From an uncultured Bacteroidales bacterium (GTDB lineage Bacteria > Bacteroidota > Bacteroidia > Bacteroidales > Muribaculaceae), in the NCBI GenBank assembly GCA_947573135.1, contig CANPDU010000032.1, forward strand, positions 1 through 38,933: DNA of 38,933 nucleotides, read 5' to 3'. Both the position numbers and the translations under genes were made by a program. Shown here piece after piece: positions 15,842 to 24,538 of this stretch. The notes beneath the pieces were generated by a model. It was given only the letters and a program-made list of their open reading frames with translations, ran no database searches and was not told the DNA's origin. The first letter of the stretch is position 1, and every line of letters starts with the position of its first letter.

Positions 15842-16864
15842 TTAGTTATTGAAACGATTGTAAATTTCGCGTCCTATGCGTTTTGCACGGACAAGAGTCT
15901 GTTCAGGAGTCTCACCGTCTGTAAAATCTTCTTTATCAGGGATGATTATTCTGGTGCCGGGCTTTATGCGGTTGGGATTCCCGAGATTATCGGCGTTGGC
16001 TTCGTAGATAAACACCCAATATTCCATCTGTCCGTAATATTTCCGGGCCATAGTCGTGAGAAAACGGGTCGGTGAGATTGTGTCATAAACCACCGGCCTG
16101 TCAACTTCCGCTGGCTTCTCTTCGACAATAACCGTATCCTCCGTCTCCTGAATGATTGTATCCGTGACAGCGGTATTCTTGTCCGACTCGTCGATATCAG
16201 CCGGTACGGGCCGGATGGTTTCATTTGTATCGCCGGATAATGCTTCCTGTATAGGGTTGTGAGAGAAGTAGCCAATAGTCATTCCGACAATAAGTCCGGC
16301 TATAAACATCAATATGCCGATTGTGTTTTTATTGGCGTGGGGCTGATATATCGGCTGTTCTTCGGATTCTTCTGCCTCAGAGTCTACTTCGTCAGTATTT
16401 TCCCGTTGGCCTACTGCAGATGAAACCGTTTCAGGCTGAGGCTTCGTGTCAGTGATCTCAGGCGTTTGAGGTTCTTCAGGCTGCGCAGGTTCAGGGATCG
16501 CATTGATTGCTGAACCTTCTGATTGTTCTGGCATTGCGGTGGCCACAGGCTCCTGACATTGTTGCGCGGCAGTGACAGTCTCGTCGAGTTGCGCGCATCC
16601 GATCGCAACCGGGCTGAACATTTCGAACGGTTCGTTAAGGGCTTGCGAAAGATTTTCATCAGGGACGAAACGGATAGGGCCGTCAGGATTGCCGGTGCGG
16701 AAAAACGATCCTAATCCGTCGACCGAAACGCTGTCGCTCACAGCGAGAGAATCTTCAATATGGGCAAAAAATACTTTTATGAATTTTTCAGACGCAGAGA
16801 GATCGGCAATACCGGTTCGGGCGATTATCTCGGCCAGACGAGGCAATGTTATGATTTCATTCAT
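15842..16864 (-). CDS. HU-like domain joined to a membrane helix and a LysM domain
   Basis: A 340-residue protein with an unusual domain order. Residues 1-90 resemble an HU/IHF monomer (begins MNEIITLPRLAEIIARTG; GLGSFFRTGNP at 50-60 corresponds to the HU GFG turn). Residues about 95-178 are an acidic, Pro/Gln/Glu-rich linker. Residues 182-200 form one membrane helix (IGILMFIAGLIVGMTIGYF). Residues about 203-258 are an acidic extracytoplasmic spacer, and about 259-310 are a LysM module (SPTRFLTTMARKYYGQ; ANADNLGNPNRIKPGTRIIIP). LysM binds peptidoglycan, so the HU end should be cytoplasmic and the LysM periplasmic. Its start overlaps the preceding HU gene by 8 bp. The HU part lacks a long basic beta-arm with the usual RNPxTG motif, so DNA binding is not certain; it may instead pair with the neighbouring HU. 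Confidence 0.85.
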   Translation of the reverse strand: MNEIITLPRLAEIIARTGIADLSASEKFIKVFFAHIEDSLAVSDSVSVDGLGSFFRTGNPDGPIRFVPDENLSQALNEPFEMFSPVAIGCAQLDETVTAAQQCQEPVATAMPEQSEGSAINAIPEPAQPEEPQTPEITDTKPQPETVSSAVGQRENTDEVDSEAEESEEQPIYQPHANKNTIGILMFIAGLIVGMTIGYFSHNPIQEALSGDTNETIRPVPADIDESDKNTAVTDTIIQETEDTVIVEEKPAEVDRPVVYDTISPTRFLTTMARKYYGQMEYWVFIYEANADNLGNPNRIKPGTRIIIPDKEDFTDGETPEQTLVRAKRIGREIYNRFNN

Positions 16865-17135
16865 GGCTGAGACGTTTTTTTAGTTTTGATCCGGGGGAAA
16901 ATGTCAGTTCAATTACGGGGGGATAAAGTTTGGTCTGGCCGTCGGTGTCATCAACGGCAACATACTCATCTTTTTTTATTGAGTCAAACTGTCCGAAACC
17001 AGGAATCGCAACCGCGTCAAGCGAAGAAGCGGCTTCTTTTATGGCGTCAGTCAATGCTTTGACCATAAATTCGGTATTGTTGGTGTCTTTGCCGAGTTGT
17101 CGGGCAAGACCTGAGATAAAAGTCTTATGATCCAT
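16857..17135 (-). CDS. HU-family DNA-binding protein (divergent)
   Basis: A 92-residue HU/IHF-like protein. The helix-rich N-terminus (FISGLARQLGKDTNNTEFMVKALTDAI) and the PGFGQF turn are typical, as is the C-terminal LTFSPGSKLKKRL. The beta-arm region (IKKDEYVAVDDTDGQTKLYP) is acidic and lacks the usual RNPxTG tip, so nucleic-acid binding may differ from classical HU. Its ATG lies inside the end of umuC (11-bp overlap), and its end overlaps the HU/TM/LysM gene by 8 bp, so translation of the three is coupled. It could form a heterodimer with the HU part of the next protein. Confidence 0.88.
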   Translation of the reverse strand: MDHKTFISGLARQLGKDTNNTEFMVKALTDAIKEAASSLDAVAIPGFGQFDSIKKDEYVAVDDTDGQTKLYPPVIELTFSPGSKLKKRLSHE

Positions 17136-18399
17136 GATTGCAATTTATTGTGATTATGTCGGAGAGGCGTGTCGAGAAGAGCCGTGACGGTTTTTCTCTG
17201 CGCACAAAGTTGTCGATGGGGCTGTAGGAGCCAGAGTGGACTGTGTCGTGGCCGATGGTGCAACGGTTTATCGAGTCCACAGTTTCCATGAGTCTTCGCC
17301 GTCGCTCGCGGTCGGCGGGATTGCTGAAAAGCGATTGTTGAATATGATTGCTGTCGGTCAACTCGCTGATCATCAGGCCGGCTTTCTTATAGGCGAATCC
17401 TTTTCTGAAAATAGACCGTAAGGCGTCAGTAGCAGCGGCGGTAATGGTTAACGTGTCAGCGGTCGGTTCGGATAATGTGCGGTGGGCAGTATTATAATAC
17501 TGCGGTAGATCAGAACGAAAGCCATCGGTATACAGAAACACTGACAGCGACACAGCGCATAGAGACCGTTCGCGCATTTTCCGGCCGACAGTACTTGCAA
17601 ATGCAGCTACAGCTGCGGCTAAATCGTCAAACGTAGTTAAAAATTTGCCAAAAGAGCGGGAGCACATCATCTGTTTCTGCTGGTCATCCGGCTCGAAGCC
17701 GATACATGGAGATCCATTAAGTTCCATCCATGTCTTTTTTCCGGATACGTTAAACAGATCCTCGACAGCATCAACAGGCAGATCAGCCAGCTGTAGACCT
17801 GTTATTATACCATGATCGTTTAATTTGCGGCTGAGACGTCGCCCGACGCCCCATATTTCTCTGAGGGGAGTGAGTTCGAGGGCTTTACGACGCTTCTCTT
17901 CGTTGTCGATCACGCAGCATGACCGATAGCCGGGATACTTTTTTGCAAATCGGGCCGCTACTTTAGCGAGTGTTCTGGTTTCTGCGATGCCGAGTGATGT
18001 AGGTATGCCGGTAAAGCGGCGTACTTTCCTTACGATGTCGCGTCCTGTCGACTGGAGAGTTGATCTGTCGAATGTTTCAAAATGAAGAAACGCTTCATCT
18101 ATAGAATAAATGTCGATTTCTGGGACAATTGCCGACAGAACAGCCATTACTCTTGTCGACATGTCGCCATAAAGTTTATGGTTTCCAGAATAGATCTCGA
18201 TGCCATAAGCATTACAGGCTCCTTTGATTTTGAAATACGGATCGCCGCGTTTCACTCCAAGAGCTTTCGCCTCATTGGATATGGCAACCGCACAGCCGTC
18301 GTTATTGCTGAATACAATCACCGGCTTAGTGCGTACGGCCGGATTAAAAACCCTTTCGCACGACACAAAAAAATTATTACAGTCGATCAGTCCTATCAT
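17125..18399 (-). CDS. umuC: Translesion DNA polymerase V subunit UmuC
   Basis: A 424-residue Y-family polymerase. It shows the N-terminal DCNNFFVSCERVF with the first metal-binding Asp, the catalytic YSIDEAF, the helix-hairpin-helix-like VGRRLSRKLNDHGI, and a C-terminal clamp-binding motif QQSLF (about 354-358). It would copy over damaged bases with two UmuD' subunits. ATG 18399 gives the normal start MIGLIDCNNFF; the longer frame starts with TTG 18420 and adds seven residues without support. The gap to umuD is 41 bp. The end overlaps the HU gene by 11 bp. Confidence 0.93.
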   Translation of the reverse strand: MIGLIDCNNFFVSCERVFNPAVRTKPVIVFSNNDGCAVAISNEAKALGVKRGDPYFKIKGACNAYGIEIYSGNHKLYGDMSTRVMAVLSAIVPEIDIYSIDEAFLHFETFDRSTLQSTGRDIVRKVRRFTGIPTSLGIAETRTLAKVAARFAKKYPGYRSCCVIDNEEKRRKALELTPLREIWGVGRRLSRKLNDHGIITGLQLADLPVDAVEDLFNVSGKKTWMELNGSPCIGFEPDDQQKQMMCSRSFGKFLTTFDDLAAAVAAFASTVGRKMRERSLCAVSLSVFLYTDGFRSDLPQYYNTAHRTLSEPTADTLTITAAATDALRSIFRKGFAYKKAGLMISELTDSNHIQQSLFSNPADRERRRRLMETVDSINRCTIGHDTVHSGSYSPIDNFVRREKPSRLFSTRLSDIITINCNHGS

Positions 18400-18440
18400 T
18401 ATCCATATTTTATTAAACAAGCCCTAAATAAGGATAAGAC

Positions 18441-18926
18441 TCAATAGTTAGTGTGACGTTTTTTTCGGGGTCGGCGATTTTGTTTGATGGTGTATGTGAC
18501 CACTCCCCATATCTCGAAACGCTTGTCGGGCGTGACAAGTATCGGATCGAAAGTCTCGTTGGACGGAATTAGCCATACACGGTCGTGCTCGAGTTTTATG
18601 CGTTTTAACGTAAATTCCCCGTCAATACAGCATACCGACAAGTCCCCGTCGACTGGTTCTATCGAGCGGTCGATTACGAGAATGTCTCCCGTTTCGATGC
18701 CTTCGTCGATCATTGAATCACCCTCGACTCTGCCGTAAAAAGTAGCTGCCGGATGTCTGATAATCTCACGGTTGAGATCGATCGATTCGTTTATGTAATC
18801 CTGAGCCGGGGAGGGGAAGCCGGCCTGAATGCCATTGTCGGCATATGGCAGCGCCAACGAGCTTGACACGTCGGCGCTGAATATGTCGATATGGGCTGAT
18901 GTGCTATGTCCGGAGGAGTCAGGCAC
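18441..18926 (-). CDS. umuD: UmuD, self-cleaving LexA-like subunit of Pol V
   Basis: A 161-residue S24 peptidase. The cleavage site A35-G36 lies in QAGFPSPAQDY, the nucleophile is S71 in GDSMID, and the general base is K108 in EFTLKR. The longer N-terminal arm (35 residues before the cleavage site, against about 24 in E. coli) is polar and Ser-rich. RecA-stimulated cleavage would yield UmuD'. The ATG is only 4 bp from the proS stop, so it is read through from proS unless a promoter lies inside proS; I did not find a clear LexA-type palindrome or TAnnTTTG there. Confidence 0.93.
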   Translation of the reverse strand: MPDSSGHSTSAHIDIFSADVSSSLALPYADNGIQAGFPSPAQDYINESIDLNREIIRHPAATFYGRVEGDSMIDEGIETGDILVIDRSIEPVDGDLSVCCIDGEFTLKRIKLEHDRVWLIPSNETFDPILVTPDKRFEIWGVVTYTIKQNRRPRKKRHTNY

Positions 18927-18930
18927 GGAT

Positions 18931-20412
18931 TTAATAATTACGGGCGATGATCACGCGACGGGCCGAAGGCTTGCCTGTGACCATACATACACCGGGTGTG
19001 TCATCACCGTCAAGAGGGATGCAGCGTATGGTCGCTTTTGTTTCTTCTTTGATGCGCTCTTCGGTCTCTGTCGTGCCGTCCCAGTGACAAAGGAAGAAAC
19101 CTCCGTCTTCGATTTTTTCCTTGAATTCGTCATAGGAGTCGCAGATATAAGTTTTCTCGTTGCGCATCTTGAGAGCCTTCTGGTAGATATTGTTTTGGAT
19201 ATCTTCAAGAAGAGTGTTGATCTGGTCTGCGATGCCGGCGAGGGGAAGTGTTTCTTTCTCAAGTGTATCGCGTCGCATCAGTTCGACTGTTCCGTTCTCG
19301 AGATCTCTGGCACCGATAGCCAGACGTACAGGAACACCCTTGAGCTCGTAGTCTGCGAATTTGAAACCTGGGCGTTTGTTGTCGGCATCGTCATATTTCA
19401 CACTGATGCCGAGCTCACGCAGACGCTCAATGATCGGGAGCACTTTGTCGGTGATAGCGGCGAGTTGTTCGGCATTTTTAGAGATAGGAATGATCACAAC
19501 CTGAATCGGAGCAAGATGGGGAGGAAGAACAAGACCGTTGTCATCGGAATGGGTCATGATGAGAGCTCCCATCAGTCTGGTTGAGACGCCCCATGAATTT
19601 GCCCAGACATATTCTGGCTTGTTGTCCTTATTGGCAAATGTAACATCAAATGCTTTCGCAAAATTCTGGCCGAGATTGTGGGATGTTCCCGACTGCAGAG
19701 CTTTACCGTCCTGCATCATGGCTTCAATGGTGTAGGTGTTGAGTGCGCCGGCAAAACGTTCGTTAGCGCTCTTGACGCCTTTGATCACAGGCATCGCCAT
19801 GTATTTTTTGGCAAATTCAGCATAGAGATTGATCATCTGGACGGTACGAGCCTCAGACTCTTCGGCTGTGGCATGGGCGCAATGGCCTTCCTGCCAAAGG
19901 AACTCGGCTGTACGCAGGAATATGCGGGTGCGCATTTCCCAGCGCATCACATTGGCCCATTGATTGCAAAGGATGGGGAGATCGCGGTAGCTGTGAATCC
20001 AGTTCTTATATGTGCCCCATATAATAGTTTCTGATGTAGGACGCACGATAAGTTCTTCTTCGAGGCGCGCATCCGGATCGACAACTACTCCGTTGCCGTT
20101 GGGGTCATTCTTCAGACGATAGTGGGTTACAACGGCACATTCTTTAGCAAAACCTTCGACATGCTCGGCTTCGCGGCAAAGGAATGATTTCGGGATCAGC
20201 AGCGGGAAATAAGCGTTTTGCACACCTGTTTCCTTGAACATGCGGTCGAGGGTCTGTTGCATCTTTTCCCAGATTGCATATCCGTAGGGTTTTATCACCA
20301 TACAGCCGCGCACAGCCGACTGCTCGGCAAGATCGGCTTTGACGACGAGTTCGTTATACCACTGTGAATAATTGTCCTTGCGCTTGGTAAGGCCTTTTAG
20401 TTCGATTGCCAT
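18931..20412 (-). CDS. proS: Prolyl-tRNA synthetase, archaeal/eukaryotic-type
   Basis: A 493-residue class II aminoacyl-tRNA synthetase that charges tRNA-Pro. The short form without the bacterial editing insertion is typical of the ProS type 3 used by Bacteroidota. Visible: motif 2 region ([25 protein letters not shown]), [10 protein letters not shown], motif 3 ([12 protein letters not shown]), the anticodon-binding domain ([33 protein letters not shown]) and the C-terminal zinc-free end RRVIIARNY. Preceded by a strong promoter and followed 4 bp later by umuD. Confidence 0.96.
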   Translation of the reverse strand: MAIELKGLTKRKDNYSQWYNELVVKADLAEQSAVRGCMVIKPYGYAIWEKMQQTLDRMFKETGVQNAYFPLLIPKSFLCREAEHVEGFAKECAVVTHYRLKNDPNGNGVVVDPDARLEEELIVRPTSETIIWGTYKNWIHSYRDLPILCNQWANVMRWEMRTRIFLRTAEFLWQEGHCAHATAEESEARTVQMINLYAEFAKKYMAMPVIKGVKSANERFAGALNTYTIEAMMQDGKALQSGTSHNLGQNFAKAFDVTFANKDNKPEYVWANSWGVSTRLMGALIMTHSDDNGLVLPPHLAPIQVVIIPISKNAEQLAAITDKVLPIIERLRELGISVKYDDADNKRPGFKFADYELKGVPVRLAIGARDLENGTVELMRRDTLEKETLPLAGIADQINTLLEDIQNNIYQKALKMRNEKTYICDSYDEFKEKIEDGGFFLCHWDGTTETEERIKEETKATIRCIPLDGDDTPGVCMVTGKPSARRVIIARNY

Positions 20413-20474
20413 ATTATTGAATGACTTATAGTTGTTTTGTATCGTTTTGTTGTCTTGGTCGGTAAACCGTAATG

Positions 20475-20505
20475 CAAAGTTACGAAATACTTTTATCTCA
20501 GCAAA
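20475..20505 (-). promoter_or_regulatory. Promoter of proS-umuDC-HU operon
   Basis: On the coding strand TAACTTTG (CAAAGTTA at 20475-20482 on plus) matches the -7 consensus, and TTTG (CAAA at 20502-20505) matches -33; the spacer is 19 bp. The leader to the proS ATG is about 55-60 nt. This is one of the best promoter matches in the window and is the only clear one found for the run down to 15842. Confidence 0.7.
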
Positions 20506-20537
20506 ATATTGGTATGGGCGACGTCTTAAAAACTCGG

Positions 20538-22547
20538 TCAGAGTTTTACTTTTATGGACTCTCCCTGTCTGATGCTGAATTTCTGAGTGCGGCCGTTATG
20601 ATTGATGATGCTTACTTTTAATATGTCAGACGATGCCCGGCTGATCAGAATATCAAAATCAGATCCGAAGGCCCGCACGTGTTTCAGTTCGGCAAAGTTC
20701 CAACCGGCAGGTAATTCCGGTTTGAGTTCAAAGCTTTTGAAACCTGTTGGACGGATGCCGAAAAGACCTTCGGTGATGATGCGGCAATAGAGTCCGCTTT
20801 CGGCGGAAAGATGACGCTGGCTGCCTTCGGGCCATGCTTCAACCGGATAGGGTACGTGATCACCGAGCAGACGTCGGCGCGAATAGTCAGACAGACGCGG
20901 AATGACTTCGTCGGGATAACCGGCATACAGTGCGCCGCGAAGTGTATAGAGTGTCGCGCGATCCCAGAACACCGGATAGCCCTGACAGGTAAGGACTCCG
21001 TCGTCGGTATACATTTCCGGACTGAAGAGTGCCTTTACGGTCTGGTCGGCACGCTCGTTTATTCCCATGACAAGCGGAATGCATATCCATGAGCGCAGCA
21101 CGTCGTTGCCGTCATAATATCTATAGGTGGCATAGCCTTGTATGTCACGGCCAAAATATCGCTCGATAGCTTTTCGCAGATCTTTGGCCTGACGGGAATA
21201 CGCGGCAAGTTGTCCCGACGGTTTGCCGAGTTCTTTACCGAGGTAGTGCGCCGATATCAGGGCGTCATAATAGAGCGACGCTGTACACAGATTTGCATTG
21301 CCGGCCGGAAAGCGCCCTTCCAGCTCATCATGGTCTGAAAGCACGACACCGTCGGCATTCAGTTTGCGCCGGCAATACTCAAGGCACCATTCGATCAGTG
21401 TCCATAATTCTTCGGCTTCGGCCTTGTCGCCTCTGGCGAGCGCGTAGCGCGAGGCACCGTAAGCGAGCATCGCCGCGTCGCCACGGTCTCCGGCACCGTT
21501 CCATATGTCATCGCCTTCGGCTATGATCGAACTCGGTATCGGCTTGTATTCGTCATTGATAAACCGCGAGTAGTGACGAAAGCAGTTGAGGGCTGATTCA
21601 TTCCCGATATTATAGCCGAGAAACGGAAAGAACGGATTGATGTATTCGGCTTGGTCGTTACACCACAATGCCGCGTAGTAACTCTCTCCCCCCGGGCCAT
21701 GCATATATCCGCCTTTCGTTTTGTAGATGCTTTCTGATCCACGGATTTTAGCATATCGGAATTCTGCATCAATCACATCATCGGGAGTGTTGAGGATAAG
21801 GTTCTCGTCGAGGCTGTCGATAAATGTCTTACGCTTCTCCAGCTCTTCCGTCGCCGACAGGATACCGACGCTGTCATCTTTGCCCGGATAGGCCTTGATG
21901 ACAAGAGAGAAGTCAACACTCTCGCCCGGATTGAGATTGAAGGATCCGTCACCGTAGGTTTCCGCTGTGACCGTGTAGGAGCCTTGCACTCCGCGGGCTG
22001 CGTCAGTCGCATAGCTCTGGCTGATCTTCGGTATCAGGAGATTGAACGGCAGAGTGCCGATATTGCTTACCGTATAGAGTTCTGCCATGGCCGGAGCTCC
22101 CATCGTAGGAAATATCCTGCGACAGACTTCTATTGAAGTGGTTCCTCTGCTGTCGGTGGCGGTGTTGATCCCGACTACATTCATCATGCCGTTTATCTCG
22201 ATATTTCTCGTTTTCAGTTTCACGGCCTTATTATTGACTCTGATCATTGATACCGGATCGAGATCGTTATGCAGCATCAGGCTAGCGTGTGTGTTGTTGG
22301 GAATAGTCCTTAACATAGGAAAAACGAGCGCACGGTTGAGACCGAATACAGCATCGCTGTCAAGCGACCAATACAGAACTACGGCCATCTTTTCCCCGCT
22401 CATTTCAACATGATCGGCATGAGGCAGCTGTGTCTCGTCTGCATTAATGTTGATTACTAAGCTGTCAGGCTTGATCTGCCATCGGTCGGCTGCCGCAGAG
22501 CCAAACGCCATGGTCGCGGCAACAGCTATGCATAATATATTTTTCAT
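20538..22547 (-). CDS. Secreted six-hairpin (alpha/alpha)6 glycosidase-like protein
   Basis: A 669-residue secreted protein with signal peptide ([20 protein letters not shown]). The N-terminal half (to about 230) is beta-rich; the second half resembles an (alpha/alpha)6 barrel: [122 protein letters not shown], then a beta end ([23 protein letters not shown]). This is the layout of six-hairpin glycosidases (GH63/78/94-like), but I cannot assign a family or substrate. ATG 22547 is chosen over 22580, because the latter overlaps the -7 box and delays the signal peptide. It diverges from an esterase gene, so a shared glycan substrate is plausible. Confidence 0.8.
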   Translation of the reverse strand: MKNILCIAVAATMAFGSAAADRWQIKPDSLVININADETQLPHADHVEMSGEKMAVVLYWSLDSDAVFGLNRALVFPMLRTIPNNTHASLMLHNDLDPVSMIRVNNKAVKLKTRNIEINGMMNVVGINTATDSRGTTSIEVCRRIFPTMGAPAMAELYTVSNIGTLPFNLLIPKISQSYATDAARGVQGSYTVTAETYGDGSFNLNPGESVDFSLVIKAYPGKDDSVGILSATEELEKRKTFIDSLDENLILNTPDDVIDAEFRYAKIRGSESIYKTKGGYMHGPGGESYYAALWCNDQAEYINPFFPFLGYNIGNESALNCFRHYSRFINDEYKPIPSSIIAEGDDIWNGAGDRGDAAMLAYGASRYALARGDKAEAEELWTLIEWCLEYCRRKLNADGVVLSDHDELEGRFPAGNANLCTASLYYDALISAHYLGKELGKPSGQLAAYSRQAKDLRKAIERYFGRDIQGYATYRYYDGNDVLRSWICIPLVMGINERADQTVKALFSPEMYTDDGVLTCQGYPVFWDRATLYTLRGALYAGYPDEVIPRLSDYSRRRLLGDHVPYPVEAWPEGSQRHLSAESGLYCRIITEGLFGIRPTGFKSFELKPELPAGWNFAELKHVRAFGSDFDILISRASSDILKVSIINHNGRTQKFSIRQGESIKVKL

Positions 22548-22577
22548 TGATTGGTCTGTCGTTTGAGGTTTTATCAA

Positions 22578-22585
22578 CAAAGTTA
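22578..22585 (-). promoter_or_regulatory. -7 element for the glycosidase gene
   Basis: CAAAGTTA on plus is TAACTTTG on the coding strand, an exact TAnnTTTG match 31 bp before ATG 22547. No clean -33 TTTG is seen about 20 bp further. Confidence 0.5.
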
Positions 22586-22679
22586 ATTAAAATTCTGTGT
22601 CGAAGATCATATGTGTTGAAAAAACTTGCATAATTGGGAAAATCTTGCGAAATTAGCGTTGACAACCAATCAATGGAAT

Positions 22680-23552
22680 ATGAACAGATTATTTTTACTT
22701 TTTTCTTTGTTATTCAGTCTTATGGCAAGTGCGTCAAATCCGCCTGTTGAAATTATGGTATGGCCCGAGGGCGCTCCGTCCGACAATGGTATCGATGTGA
22801 ACGCCGAGGCCGAAAGCAATCAGTTTGTGACATCGGTCTCTACCCCGGTGCTGTATGTTTATCCGGCATCCAAGCCCAACGGCACAGCCGTAGTGATGCT
22901 ACCCGGCGGCGGTTACGCAGGTCTCGCAATGTATCATGAAGGCTCCGATATGGCTGACTGGTTTAATTCGATGGGTATAACATATGCCGTCCTTAAATAT
23001 CGTATGCCCAACGGACATACTGAGGTGCCGCTGAGTGATGCCGAAGAGGCTATGCGTATAGTTCGTCGTCATGCCGCAGACTGGGGCGTTGATCCGGCTT
23101 CGGTCGGTGTGATGGGCGCCTCGGCAGGAGGACATCTTGCGACAACACTCGCTACGCACTACAGTTCAGACGAAACGCGCCCTGATTTTCAGATACTGTT
23201 TTATCCGGTTGTAAGTATGCGCGACGATATCACTCACCATTATTCACGTGAGCTGTTAATGGGCAAAAATCCGACATCCGTGGAGATTGACCGCCTGAGC
23301 AACGAACTGCAGGTAAATGCCCGCACCCCCAAAGCATTCATAATGTTGTCGGCCGATGACGAAGCTGTCCCTGTGGCTAACAGTTTACGTTATTTTCAGG
23401 CTCTGACTGATGCAGGTGTACACTCTGCCATGCACGTTTATCCGTCAGGCGGACATGGGTGGGGCTATCGTGACAGCTTTCCGTATAAACCTGTCTGGAC
23501 TTCCGAATTACGCGAATGGTTGCGTCAGGAAGTGATAGGTTCAGCCAAATAA
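22680..23552 (+). CDS. Secreted alpha/beta-hydrolase esterase
   Basis: A 290-residue protein with signal peptide (LFLLFSLLFSLMASA). It has the alpha/beta-hydrolase features of BD-FAE/acetyl-esterase-like enzymes: oxyanion-forming LPGGGYAG (74-81), nucleophile S148 in GASAG, acid D226 or D227 (SADDEA), and H259 in GGHGWG. Such enzymes remove acyl groups from polysaccharides or hydrolyse small esters. ATG 22680 gives the signal peptide directly; the longer ORF start at 22626 adds 18 residues with no support. It is divergent from the glycosidase gene, with about 130 bp between. An imperfect inverted repeat follows the stop. Confidence 0.88.
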   Translation: MNRLFLLFSLLFSLMASASNPPVEIMVWPEGAPSDNGIDVNAEAESNQFVTSVSTPVLYVYPASKPNGTAVVMLPGGGYAGLAMYHEGSDMADWFNSMGITYAVLKYRMPNGHTEVPLSDAEEAMRIVRRHAADWGVDPASVGVMGASAGGHLATTLATHYSSDETRPDFQILFYPVVSMRDDITHHYSRELLMGKNPTSVEIDRLSNELQVNARTPKAFIMLSADDEAVPVANSLRYFQALTDAGVHSAMHVYPSGGHGWGYRDSFPYKPVWTSELREWLRQEVIGSAK

Positions 23553-23560
23553 CCGTGCGT

Positions 23561-23593
23561 TTTCTTTATTTAACAGCTGTTAGAAAAAAGAAA
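23561..23593. repeat. Imperfect AT-rich palindrome between the esterase and DUF5106 genes
   Basis: TTTCTTTATTTAACAG (23561-23576) and CTGTTAGAAAAAAGAAA (23577-23593) are nearly complementary around a central AACAGCTGTT. It lies 9 bp after the esterase stop and immediately before the next -7 box (23608), so it could be a bidirectional terminator stem or an operator. There is no clear U-run on either side. Confidence 0.4.
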
Positions 23594-23607
23594 CCGAGGA
23601 ATTTGCT

Positions 23608-23615
23608 TAATTTTG
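23608..23615 (+). promoter_or_regulatory. -7 element of the DUF5106-mnmA-DUF151-surE run
   Basis: TAATTTTG is an exact -7 match 29 bp before ATG 23645. The -33 site is poor (TGTT at about 23578-23581 falls inside the palindrome), leaving strength uncertain. Confidence 0.5.
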
Positions 23616-23644
23616 TTGATCAACTCTGAAAAATAGTAACTGCA

Positions 23645-24532
23645 ATGAAAAAAATCCTGCTGACAGTTTCAGCCTGTATTATATTTATTGCGCAAAATAT
23701 TTTTGCGCAAAATACCGAGCGTCTGTTTCCATATCCGGAGCCTCCTAAGGATATGACTAATTTATATGAGCGCTGCAATTATCTTGTATATAAATTTTGG
23801 GATCAATGCAATTTAAAGGCTGCGTTTTCAAAAAAGGCGAAGCTTAACGAAGCGTTTGGTGACTGGCTCGGCTTTATGCCTTATGCTTCGGCCGATACGG
23901 TTTATCTTGCCATTGATAATTTCCATAAATCTTTTAAAAAATCAGGTGAGCATGCGCTTGCCATAGCTAAGATGGCGGAAGCGTGGTTGTATTCTGACTC
24001 TGCGCAATACCGTTCTGATGAGTTATACGGACGTTTTGTTGATGCGGCTGTTGCCAATAAGAAAATTCCGGCAGAGGAGCGTCGCCACTTCGAGGCTCAG
24101 AAACGCATTCTTGACAATAGCAGTGTAGGCAAAGTTGTTCCCGATCTTGAACTTACACGTGCCGATGGAACAAAGACAAGCTTTTTTGCCGATTCGTCCG
24201 AATTTACGTTGCTCTTTATTTATCAGCCTGACTGCCTTGATTGTTCGTTTGCTCGTGTGCGGCTGTCTGCCGATATGATTCTAAATCAGTTGAACGACGG
24301 AGGTATCGTGCGTATCGTCAGCGTGTATGCCGGCGAACCGGACGCTTCATTCCTGACCACAGTTACGTCTTTCCCTGAAAAGTGGATCAACGTTGCGTCG
24401 CCGCAGGTTGCCGACTATTTTGACATGCGTATGACTCCGGCAATATATTATCTCGATAAGGATCATCGTATCATGGCCAAGGAACTTTCTGTTGACAATA
24501 TTCTTTCGGCCTTCCGTACATTGATTAAATGA
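23645..24532 (+). CDS. Secreted DUF5106/thioredoxin-fold protein
   Basis: A 295-residue protein with signal peptide (ILLTVSACIIFIAQNIFA). The central part (about 35-150, YERCNYLVYKFWDQCNLKAAF; ASADTVYLAIDNF; AMAEAWLYSD) fits DUF5106, and the rest is thioredoxin-like (VVPDLELTRADGTKT; LLFIYQPDCLDC) with a CxxC (CLDC) and a MTPAIYYLDKDHRI strand typical of thioredoxin cis-Pro regions. Such proteins act in the envelope, perhaps as disulfide or resistance factors. It is 6 bp from mnmA, but it is secreted while MnmA is cytoplasmic, so a shared sulfur pathway is not implied. Confidence 0.85.
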   Translation: MKKILLTVSACIIFIAQNIFAQNTERLFPYPEPPKDMTNLYERCNYLVYKFWDQCNLKAAFSKKAKLNEAFGDWLGFMPYASADTVYLAIDNFHKSFKKSGEHALAIAKMAEAWLYSDSAQYRSDELYGRFVDAAVANKKIPAEERRHFEAQKRILDNSSVGKVVPDLELTRADGTKTSFFADSSEFTLLFIYQPDCLDCSFARVRLSADMILNQLNDGGIVRIVSVYAGEPDASFLTTVTSFPEKWINVASPQVADYFDMRMTPAIYYLDKDHRIMAKELSVDNILSAFRTLIK

Positions 24533-24538
24533 TTTTAT

